Origin: Aegilops tauschii subsp. strangulata
Lineage: Eukaryota; Streptophyta; Magnoliopsida; Poales; Poaceae
NCBI RefSeq assembly: GCF_002575655.3
Contig: NC_053038.3
Location: 144,290,885 to 144,354,884, forward strand
Direction: 5' to 3'
DNA length: 64,000 nt
A program made the position numbers and the translations under genes. Below, in pieces: positions 55,075 through 64,000 of the stretch. Numbering within the stretch: the stretch's first letter is position 1; the number at the start of each line of letters is the position of its first letter. The notes below the pieces were generated by a model that made no database searches, had not been told where the DNA came from, and saw only the letters and a list, made by a program, of their open reading frames with translations.

Positions 55075-55092
55075 CGGCGCCGTTGCCGGGAA
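55075..55092 (+). other. tRNA-Asp primer binding site of element D
   Basis: CGGCGCCGTTGCCGGGAA, two mismatches from the tRNA-Asp complement, 11 bases inside the LTR. Confidence 0.8.
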
Positions 55093-55141
55093 GCATAGCT
55101 ATCTTTGTCGAGTCACTTGGGATTATTATCAATTTATCACT

Positions 55142-57253
55142 ATGAAGAATCTTAAGGATACCAAGGCTAAGATATTTCCCTCTAAGACGAGGGGAGGTAA
55201 GGAACTGCCATATAGCTCTGCACTTGATTGACCATCTATTTTGAGTAAACTTGCAACACCACCACATGCAATTAATTTTGATATGTCGCAAGTTATGGAT
55301 GATGCTAGTTCTGCTATGGATAATGCTTATGATGATGTTAGTAAATTGCTTGATGATGGTGTGCCACTAGGTCATTTTCTTAGTAAATTGCTTGATGATG
55401 GTGTGCCACTAGGTCATTTTCTTGATGAACAAATTGCTAGAGCTAAAGAGAATGAAATTACTGAAACTGATGAAATACCAGAATCTAAAAATCTAGAGAC
55501 ACCTGTTAGACCTAGTCCTCCTAGATATGAATTGCCTAAGATACCAGAAGCTTATGTTATGGATGAGGAGACAACTAGAGACCTTCTTGCTTGCAATGAT
55601 AGAGATGATCTTAAGAAATTACTATGCAAACTGAAAAAAAATCTTTGAATGCTACAATGAAATGTGATGCTAAGTTTGCTACTTCACCTATCTTTGTTGA
55701 TGATAAGGATTATGAATTATCTGTTGACCCAGATTTAATTAATTTGGTTGAATCTGATCCTTTCCATGGTTATGAGACTGAAACTGTTGTGGCACATCTT
55801 ACTAAGCTGAATTACATAGCCACCCTATTTGCTCATGATGAGAAAATTCGCTACTATTATATTCTCAAATCATTTCTGTTCTCATTAAAGGATGATGCTA
55901 AGACTTGCTATAATACTCTTGCTCCTGGTTGTGTGTGTAGTCCCCAGGATATGATTTATTACTTCTCTGAAGAAAAAAATCCTGCTCATAAGAAACAAGT
56001 TGCCTTATAGGAAATATTTAACTTTGTGCAAATTGAAGAAGAGAGTCTCCCACAAGCTTGGGGGAGGATTCTCCAATTGCTAAATGCTTTGCCTGATCAT
56101 CCTCTTAAGAAAGATGAAATACTTGATATCTTCTATAATGGACTAACTGATGCTTCTAGGGACTTCCTAGATAGTTGTGTTGGTTGTGTTATCAGGGAAC
56201 GAACTATTGAACAAGCTGAAGAATTATTGAATAACATATTGAAAAAATATGACGATTGGACTCTTCCTGAACCACCGCCTGAACCTACTCCGGAGAAGAG
56301 GGGTATCTTATATCTCAGTCCTGAAGATATGCAAGAGGCAAAGAAATGTATGAAGGAAAAAGGTATTAAAGCTGAGGATGTCAAAATTTTACCACCTGTT
56401 GAAGAAATATATGGGCTTGACACACAACCATCCAAGGTGGTAGAGTTAAACTCTCTAATTAAATTCAATGATAATGGCAATCCTAATATATGTATCCTAG
56501 TGAATGCCTTTATGAGTTTGATAACTATATTAGAAAACAAGATCACTTCAATGCAAATGTTATGAAACAATTGATATACAATTCTGATATGATTGCTCGC
56601 TTGAGTGACTTGTTATTTAGAATCTCAAAGGATGTTAGAGGTGTAGGAAAACATGCCTATATGGTTCAAACTCAACTAGAACAAGTTTCTAAATCTCAAA
56701 GAGAATTTTTTGATGAAATGAACAATAATATCAATGATCACGCTGTTAGAGTAATGACTAGAGGAGGTAGAATGACTCAGGAACCAATTTATCCTGAGGG
56801 ACACCCAAAAATAATTGAACATGACTCTCAAAGAATTAATACTGATGCACCCAGTCCTACAAAAACTAAGGAGAAAAAGAAATTTGATAGGACTTTGCGT
56901 ACCTCTAGTGAACCTGAGATAGAAAAACCTCTTCAAGCTAATAATGATGTTTCTATTTTGTATGCTGAAACTCAATATGGTAATGAACACTCACCTAGCG
57001 ACAACAAAAAAGATAATGAGGACATTCATGAAGCCACTCAATCAAACAAAGATAAAGAACTAGATAATGATGTTGAAGTAGAACCAGTTGTTGATCTTGA
57101 TAACCCACAAACCAAAAATAAAAGATATGATAAAAGAGACTTTGTTGGTACGAAACATGGTAAGGAAAGAGAACCATGGATTCAAGAACCCATTCCCTTT
57201 CCACCTAAATCAACTAAGAAGAAAGATGATGAAGAATTTGAATGCTTCAATAA
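55142..57253 (+). pseudogene. Element D gag (Athila type), several breaks
   Basis: ATG at 55142 (MKNLKDTKAK). A TGA at about 55229 and frame changes at the A-run near 55630, near 56485 and near 57250, plus a TAG at 56008-56010, interrupt it. Readable blocks are typical of Athila gag: LINLVESDPFHGYETETVVA, KSFLFSLKDDAKTCYNTL, then LLNALPDHPLKKDEILDIFY, LYEFDNYIRKQ and a long charged tail. A 14-residue in-frame duplication (SKLLDDGVPLGHFL twice) lies at 55339-55422. It would have formed the particle shell. Confidence 0.75.
55339..55422 (+). repeat. 42-bp exact tandem duplication in gag of D
   Basis: The unit starting TAGTAAATTGCTTGATG occurs at 55339 and 55381 without a difference, adding 14 residues in frame. 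The lack of divergence points to a recent or gene-converted duplication. Confidence 0.9.
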
Positions 57254-57994
57254 ATGATTAGGACAGTCTTTTTACGTACCCGCTTGACTGATATTTTAAA
57301 GATGGCCCCTTATGCAAAGTACATGAAAGACATCATCACCAGTAAGCGAAAAATACCGGAATCTCAAATCTCCACCATGCCTGCTAATTATTCTTCTATG
57401 GATGGAGTACGTAAAAAACTTGGAGATCCTGGAATACCAACTATACCATGCTCCATCAAAAGAAATTATGTGAAAACTGCTTTGTGTGATTTAGGAGCTA
57501 GTGTTAGTGTTATGCGTTTCTCTTTATACAAAAGACTTGATTTGAATAAACTCACACCTACTAAAATATCTTTGCAAATGGCTGATAAATCAACTCGCAT
57601 ACTTACCGGTATTTGTGAGGATGTGCCCGTTGTTGTTGCAAATGTTACTATCTTGACTGACTTTGTTATACTTCAGATTCCCGAGGATGACGACATGTTG
57701 ATTATCCTTGGTAGACCCTTTTTTAATACTGCACGGGCTATTATTGATTGCAATAAAAGCAAGGTCCATTTTCATATCAATGGTAATGAACATACAGTGC
57801 ACCTTCCGAAGAAACAATTCCAAGTGAATGATATTAATGTTGTTGAAAAATCTCCGACAGTCACTATTGGAAGTTTTCAAATACCTTTACCTACTGCCAA
57901 CAAGAAATATGATATACTTATTGTTGGGGACATGCATATCCACGTTGACGTAACTTTGTGTTTTACGAAAATTCTTTGGTTTAATGCTAATTGA
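57254..57994 (+). CDS. Element D aspartic protease region
   Basis: 246 codons in a new frame relative to gag, so it is the continuation of the polyprotein after a frameshift, not a separate gene. The active-site segment is ALCDLGASVSVMRFSLY (DLGAS, as common in Athila), followed by the second hallmark LIILGRPFFNTARAIIDC. It ends at a stop at 57994, with no reverse transcriptase after it. In an intact element it would cleave the Gag-Pol polyprotein. Confidence 0.75.
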   Translation: MIRTVFLRTRLTDILKMAPYAKYMKDIITSKRKIPESQISTMPANYSSMDGVRKKLGDPGIPTIPCSIKRNYVKTALCDLGASVSVMRFSLYKRLDLNKLTPTKISLQMADKSTRILTGICEDVPVVVANVTILTDFVILQIPEDDDMLIILGRPFFNTARAIIDCNKSKVHFHINGNEHTVHLPKKQFQVNDINVVEKSPTVTIGSFQIPLPTANKKYDILIVGDMHIHVDVTLCFTKILWFNAN

Positions 57995-58317
57995 AGGTCG
58001 TTGTTAATAAGACTTGATCAACCTTATTAATGCATCACTTTAGGGTAGTATGAAGTCGATGAATTAAGTAGGCACCACCTTCTGTCCTTGCCTTTTATTT
58101 TCTATTTTTCTTAGTTAAATAAAATAAAATGCCATGTTTATCCTGTTTTCTGGATTTTCCGTGCAATAGAAAATGACCCAAAAATAAAAGTTCTCATAAT
58201 GTCCTGAAAATTTAATATGATTTTTCTAAACATTTCTAAATTTTTAGTGCAAATAACATCAGAGGGGGTGCACCAGGTGGGCACAACCCACCTGGGCACG
58301 GCAGCAGCCCCAGGCGC
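57995..58317 (+). mobile_element. Non-coding tail of element D or a fused Athila LTR fragment
   Basis: Contains CCAGGTGGG/CCCACCTGG (58273-58295), a 9-bp hairpin of the kind seen in Athila U3 regions, and ACCCAAAAATAAAAGTTCTC, which resembles words in LTR D. It may be part of an Athila LTR whose remainder lies beyond LTR E. Confidence 0.45.
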
Positions 58318-59207
58318 TGTAACATCCCAAAATTCTAAATTTTGGAATGTTATATTAATTAAGTGATAATGATTGCTTGTGTGATTTGTTGTTTGAAATT
58401 GAGTGGAATTTGAAACTTTTTGAAAGTTAAATGAGAGGGAATAAAAGAACTTTCCCGAACTTTCATTTTTACTTTTGGGTTTCCCTGGAATTCCATTCGA
58501 AATAATTCAACTCAAAAGCTTTATGGCACTCAAGGATTTTCAAGGAGAGAAGATAATAGGACTTCTTCAAAATTTATTAAATAGAGTGGGGAGTAATGAT
58601 TACCGCTCTCAAAATTTGTTTGATGTTTTTCTCTCTTCTGTTCGAATTTCAAATCATCAAAAAATTCTCTAAATATAAAATACTTGAGTGAAGGAACATG
58701 ACCCTTCAAAATTCAGAGACGATTTGAAAATAATTTGGAAGAAGAAAACAAAAATAAAATATTTTTAAAAGATTTGAAAATCCAATTCGACTCCAATTTG
58801 AGGTTTATAAAAAATGTTTAGTTAAAGTAGTTTGTTGCCTCTTAAAATATTTTTGTTCGCTTTATTCTAAGAATTTTGATATATTTCTTGTCTAGGAAAA
58901 TTTTATCTTTTTTTTGACTTTTACTCTCTAACTTATTCAAAAAAAACAAAAAAAATCTGTCGCTCAGGCCGACCGCTAGCCAGCCAGCCCAACTGGACTT
59001 TAAGCCCGCGGCCTGCCTCTTCCACCGAAGTGGTACGCCGCCACTGTTCTCTCTCTCCCGCCTACTCGCACGCGCCGATAGGTGGACCCCACTTGTCAGG
59101 CCATTCTTCCTCCTCCCGCAAGGCAGCAGGAGTCCTGCTCTTGTATGCCGACGCCGAGTCCGCTCGGGACTCTCCTCCTACCTATCCCCTCGAGCAAGAA
59201 GCCCCTC

Positions 59208-59215
59208 TTTAAATA
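59208..59215 (+). promoter_or_regulatory. TATA-like box of LTR E
   Basis: CTTTAAATACCCC at the start of the GC-rich transcribed part. Confidence 0.45.
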
Positions 59216-60858
59216 CCCCTCGACCCTGGCCTCGTTTTCCCCCAAATACGCAACACTCGAAACCCCTCGCAGCTCCCACACGAACTCGCTGGAGTTTCGC
59301 CACCGCCGTAGCTTCGGCGCCTTGCCCCGTGCTTCACCGCCGCGGACAACCGACGCCACCCCCACCATCGGATGCGCCACTCCGCGCCGCACCTCCCCAT
59401 CTACTCCACCGTCACCGCCAACCCCCGGTGTCGCTGCCCCGTCCCAAGCTGAGCCGCCCGCCGCCGTCTTCTCCAACTCCGGTGACTTCAGTCGCCACAG
59501 TAAGCCGCTCCGCTCCTCGCCATCCGATTCGGTTTAGACGGTCCAGATTAGATCTAGTTTTTTATTACTTCTCAAACCGGTATGCGCTAATTAGTGAACA
59601 TTCGCTGTTTTAGCCCGCAACGAACGGTTTTCAGCCTGTAGTTTTGCGCCACGTGGCCAGGGTCCTAGGTGTAGATCTTTTCTTTTGCAGATTAGCGCCT
59701 GATTTTAAAACCCTCACAACTTTTTAACCCTTCGTCCAAATTCAGTGAAACCAACGCCAAATTCTTAATCATGATCTCAACTATGCAGAGAACTTATGAA
59801 ATCAACTTTTTTAAATTTTGAAATTTGAAGATCAGATTTGAATTTAAACTTGTTTTGGCTATAACTTGAGTTTTATAGCTCCAATTTAGTTGATTCTTTT
59901 TGCAAATAGAAGCTCTTGACATGTACTTTCTGTTAAGATCAAAATGAAATAATTTTGCTACTGTTAAAAATATGTTTCTGTCTAGAAGCTTTATTTGATG
60001 GTTTTGAAGTTTTCCGAAGTATTTTCTTCGTTCTTTTGGATCTTTGAGTGATTGCTTATGTGCTTCCTTACAATAGATTGATCGGAGTGTGACGAGTAGA
60101 ACTACTAGAATTATGAGTGCGAAGAATCTACATCAACAGTATAAGGCAAGTTCACACCTTGATCATACTTTGCTATACCTAGTTTTTACTATGCATGAGT
60201 TCACCATTACAAATTTGAATGAGTAGGATTGGGAATTGTGGGATTGCTATGTAGTTTATGAGGTAGGAACCTATGATCCTAGAAACACCCTGGGATTATT
60301 CGTTATGTCATATATTGCTTAGCCATGCTTGTAGACGGGGATTGGTATGTGAGGTTCATGCAAGTTATGAGAGAAAAAATAATTAAGGGTAACTTTAAGG
60401 TGGCCACATTAACACAACTCTGGGTGGAATGGTAGGGGCACCCTGGAGAAACTAGTGGCTGGCCTGAGCACCTGGGGAAACAATGCTTTCCCAAGGGGAT
60501 CCCGGGGGACTCGTGAGATCACCCTATTGAATGCCACCCAGGCTCAAAGGGATCATATGATATTTCATGCCTAGAAACTTCCGTGTGCAGCCACAAACCA
60601 TTATGGGCTCTGGCGTAGTTGAGTAAGTTGTGGGAAACCTTTCCATGATAGGCTAGCAGATGTAGGGGAATTGTAGGTGTACCGGCCTATCTATCGGTTG
60701 AGGGAACCTCTTTGGAAAGACTATGTCTCGATCATCCGATTCTCAAACATTAGGCAAAGTGCGCAAACCTCTGTGGAGTGTACAAACTAATCGTGATTAG
60801 GCGTGTCCCCGGTTATGGACAAATTTGAGTATCTAGAAGTTAATTTATTGGTTGATCT

Positions 60859-61664
60859 CATCACGTTGCTTTATTAATGTATTCGGTTAACTTTGGAATT
60901 TTGGGATTGAGTTGGAGGAACCTTCTCAATAATGGCATAATCTTGGTAGTAAAATAAAATTTATTCCTTTGTTGTAGGGAAACATTTTCTTTATGCAAAA
61001 TTAAACTTAGAGCCTCCACGAGCCAAATATGCATATAGAGATAGATATTTTCATTATTATTCTATGGTGTAAAATTGCCAGTACATTCAATGTACTGACC
61101 TACATGGCTGCAACGTCTCATGTGGCAGGAATCATACGACGAGTAAGTGATACCCTATATACGACGAGTAAGTGATACGTTAGGGTCACGATGTCTACAC
61201 TCAACTTTGCCGTTGGTGTTGTTGGGACTCCACAACTTTGTTGTTACTTCCGCTATATGGACTGAGGTAATAGTCATCACGTTACTTTATTAATGTATTG
61301 GGTTAACTTTGGAAATTTGGGACTGAGTTGGAGGAACCTTCTCAATAATGGCATAAACTTGGTAGTAAAATAAAACTTATTCCTTTGTTGCAGGAAAAAA
61401 TTTGCTTTATGCAAAATTAAACTTAGAGCCTCCACCAGCCAAATATGCATATAGAGATAGATATTTTCGTTATTATTCTATGGTGTGAAGTTGCCAGTAC
61501 ATTCAATGTACTGACCTACATGGCTGCAACATCTCATGTTGCAGTAATCATATGACGAGTAAGTGATACGTTAGGGTTATGATGTCTACACTCAACTTTG
61601 CCGTTGGCGTTGTTGGGACTCCACAACTTTGTTGTATTTCCGCTATATGGACTGAGGTAATAGT
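60859..61664 (+). repeat. 416-bp tandem duplication in LTR E
   Basis: Unit 1 starts at 60859 and unit 2 at 61275 (both CATCACGTT.CTTTATTAATG); unit 2 ends near 61664. Differences are scattered substitutions, and unit 1 has an additional short duplication (TACGACGAGTAAGTGATAC at about 61135 and 61161). Each unit includes the palindrome CAGTACATT/AATGTACTG. Confidence 0.9.
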
Positions 61665-61791
61665 ATTTACGTTACTTTTTACATGTGATTGAACTCTGTT
61701 ATAAATCCTCGAGTACTGTGTGTGTCAGCATACCGATCCAGGGATGACACTTAAGCACAGAGACTTGATCCATTTGGGTCGGGTCACTACA

Positions 61792-62450
61792 AGATGGTAT
61801 TAGAGCACATGTTGACTTTAGGACGTGACCCCTAGAAAATGGCAAGCCCATAGGAAATAATTTCTCTAAAACTTTATCTTTAAAAGAGAACCCTTAACTC
61901 TCATCTTTACTAAGCCTTTCCAAATATTTCCTCTCATCTCAAATAGTTAGACTATACCCCTTTTTCCCTTTTGACCATGCGAAGATTCAACTGATGAGAC
62001 CACTCTGAGAAGAACAAGATATCGGACAACTAAGACCACTTCGCAATAAAGAGGATTTTACCGTGCGGTAGAGTAATTGAAACTACAAATGTTGAAGACT
62101 CCAAAGACTCAGGGAATTTGAAGGCTCTGAAGAATTCCTAGAGTGAAGTGACTTGGAAGGATCTGATAGGATCCACTTAAGTTATTCTCGTTCTCTTCTG
62201 CAATTTCATAATAAAGAACCACTGGCTTCAAAATTATAGATGAAGAGCTCTACCTTGAACCAAAGACAACACTATGAAAACGTCCCCTGTGGTCCAGCCC
62301 TTATGGAACTTGTTAGACTATAGAAGTTGCCGATACCTTAGATCAAGGTGTGTCAGAGAATGACCGGAACATGGAGCGTCAAGACTCAGGTTTTTGGTCG
62401 TCAAGAAAACCCAAAGACAAGAGATATCAACTATGCAATGATAGCTCATG
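61792..62450 (+). mobile_element. Element E leader with tRNA-Met primer site
   Basis: TGGTATTAGAGC at 61795-61806, one mismatch from the initiator tRNA-Met complement. About 640 bases of leader without a gene follow; LTR F then interrupts. Confidence 0.7.
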
Positions 62451-64000
62451 TGTAACGCCCCAAGGCCGATGCTCCAGAAGCCTTCAATGTTCTTCGTTGT
62501 CGTTGTGTGTATTTATTTATTTGCTGCATTCATCATCACATCATCCGCATTGCATCCGCAGGTTTTCTTAAACTCGTGGTCCGTTCGTAGTTCCCGCTTC
62601 TCCCTGTTGCCTTCGTTGTCCCTTCGAGACCAACCGTTTTTTTGTTGTCCAACCATCTGAGCCTCTCTGCACAATGCACAAAACCCCTTCTCGCGCGCGT
62701 CCGAAACCTGTCCCGAACCCGACCCGCTCAGTTATCACCGTTTGGTCCGGATCATCACCAAACATCCATAAAACATCTCCGTTTCTTATTTAGACTTTCC
62801 TAGCCTATCTATCCTCGACCGTCGAATTTTGATCGGATGATCCAACTCCCCTCCTTTTCCATATATATAGTCTACATCTAGTCCACCCACATGCCTATTT
62901 GGACAAACCCTAGACCAACTCCCTAAAATTCCTCCTCCGCCGCCGCCACACTCAAATCCAACCTCGGGATCCTCCCAGATCCATCTCCCTCCAACCAGCG
63001 CCCGAGGCCGTGCCTCCTTTTCCCTCCTCTGCTCGATCCTCCTCTTCCCTCCTCTGCTCGGTCCTGAATGGATCGTGAGCACCGAGCGCCTCTCCGTCGC
63101 CTTGCCCGTCCACGCCACCGGCGACAACATCAGCAGCCCCCGCGTCCCCGAGCACCTCTCCTCTCGTTCCCGCAACGCCCCAGCTCCCTGCCTCCCGTGC
63201 TCGTCCCCGAGCAAACAGCTCAGCGCCCCGCCGGCCGCCGCTGAACCAACAGATGAGCGTCGTCGCTCTCTCCCTTGTTCCTCCTCCCTCCCGTGGCTTC
63301 CTCTGCCTCTCATCCATCCTCTCTCTTCTCTGTACAGGTGCTCCCCGCGCCATGGAAGCCACCGTAGGCCTCCACGTCGAGCTCCGCCTCCCCTGGATCT
63401 CCTCTCCCCGTGGAGCTACTCGAGCCCTGCCCAGAGCAGCCAAGCCGCCGGTGAGCTCCTCCGCCGCGCGCACCCCTTCTCCTCTCATTCTATTTCTTTT
63501 CCTCCCTCTGTATCTTCTCTGAATTTTTCCCCGTCATGGCCTTGCAGTTCCCGCCGTGGCTCTGCTCCGTTCGTCGCTGTCTCCGTCAGATCCGACGAGT
63601 CCCTGCACCCCGGCCTCGTCCCTGCCTCCAGGTCGCCGCTCCGCCGCCGGAGACCAAGCTGCCACCGCGCCTGGCCCCTGCCTCGACCTGCTGCCAGCGC
63701 TGTGCTTCCTCTGCTTCGCCCAACAGGAGCGCCCGCCTCCAACGCCCTCCTGGCCGCGTCCCGCAGCCGGCCCAACGCAGCCCCCTGCCGGCCTCACCTC
63801 TCCACCGACCGGGCCAAGGCCCATGGTGAGGCCACCCCCAGCGCCTCTTGTTTTTTTTACCGTTGGGTCTGCTCCAGTTTCAGTTTCGGCCCGTGTAGGT
63901 TTTTTTTCCAGATCTGTGAATTTAGCTATTACCCCAGGATTTACTGTTTGGCAGAAAGTCCCTAGTCTTCATGCCTATAATACCTCATCCACCATGCATC
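62451..64000 (+). mobile_element. LTR F (gypsy), incomplete at window end
   Basis: Starts TGTAACGCCCCAAGG. TATA box CATATATATAG at 62860-62870, then AAACCCTAGACC and a GC-rich leader. Related to LTR G. Long ORFs in the GC-rich part (for example 63075-63965) lack any recognisable domain and lie in what should be leader or R/U5 sequence. The end is outside the window. Confidence 0.6.
62861..62870 (+). promoter_or_regulatory. TATA box of LTR F
   Basis: ATATATATAG at the boundary between the U3 and the GC-rich part. Confidence 0.5.

Larger units (their letters stand above)
53670..58317 (+). mobile_element. Element D: Athila-type, gag and protease only, 3' end cut
   Basis: 5' LTR 53670-55063, tRNA-Asp primer site at 55075-55092, decayed gag and protease up to 57994, then about 320 non-coding bases before LTR E interrupts. 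No RT or integrase before the cut. The coding content is the autonomous Athila type (true gag and protease), unlike A, B and C. Confidence 0.75.
58318..61791 (+). mobile_element. LTR E (gypsy), 3.5 kb, followed by primer site
   Basis: TGTAACATCCCAAAATTC to GGTCACTACA, 3474 bp. TATA-like TTTAAATA at 59208-59215, followed by a GC-rich leader and an A/T-rich U5 side. The 3' end is fixed by the tRNA-Met site beside it. A 416-bp segment is tandemly duplicated (60859-61664). The GC-rich ORFs at 59030-59610 have no recognisable domain. Confidence 0.75.

Noticed and set aside
63075..63965. 296-residue plus-strand ORF
   Set aside because: Proline/serine-rich reading of the GC-rich part of LTR F, with overlapping ORFs in other frames; no domain or conserved motif.

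Overview
This window is intergenic DNA from a large grass genome, almost certainly a Triticeae species (wheat, Aegilops, barley or rye). The evidence is the content: Athila-type LTR retrotransposons whose LTRs begin TGATACGTCTCC and whose primer sites match tRNA-Asp, Tat-type gypsy elements carrying an antisense ORF, and a chromovirus with very long LTRs, all nested in one another. I found no host protein gene, rRNA or tRNA gene, CRISPR array or bacterial operon. Element labels A to H, K, T1, T2, P and Z are mine. Family names (Sabrina, WHAM and similar) are suggestions from memory.

Left part (1-29735). Element A (Athila type, minus strand) enters from the left and ends with its 5' LTR at 5304. 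Next is a gypsy LTR fragment, Z (5305-5877), which resumes at about 28582-29735. Z is interrupted by element C (Athila type, plus, 5878-28571). C's first LTR is split by element T1 (Tat type, minus, 6158-22092, 5-bp target duplication gagag/cagag). T1 is in turn split by element B (Athila/Sabrina-like, minus, 6983-13711, target duplication TAACC). B has a 5' LTR but no 3' LTR. T1 keeps gag, protease and a spliced antisense ORF but has no reverse transcriptase, RNase H or integrase.

Middle part (29736-53288). T2 is a second Tat remnant (minus): 3' LTR, antisense ORF and an N-terminal gag scrap, with no pol. It abuts chromovirus K (Tekay-like, minus, about 35720-51471), the only near-complete coding element. 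K has a gag-PR-RT-RH-integrase-chromodomain frame broken by one stop, a 3.9-kb 5' LTR, and a 3' LTR that is truncated at its outer end and split by a 4.1-kb LTR insertion, G (target duplication CAGAG). K also interrupts a minus-strand LTR, H (51472-53288).

Right part (53289-64000). A broken coding scrap, P, is followed by element D (Athila type, plus; LTR, tRNA-Asp primer site, broken gag and protease). LTR E (plus, tRNA-Met primer site, internal 416-bp tandem duplication) interrupts D's remains. LTR F (plus) interrupts E's leader and runs off the window.

Most notable signals. (1) The non-coding internal regions of A, B and C contain arrays of small stem-loops. Their loop is nearly constant (CTTCACTTA) and their stems differ in sequence yet stay complementary. 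(2) Athila LTRs carry a GC-rich inverted repeat just upstream of the TATA box, with different arms in each LTR but conserved pairing. (3) Two insertions, B and G, have perfect 5-bp target duplications but non-canonical ends.
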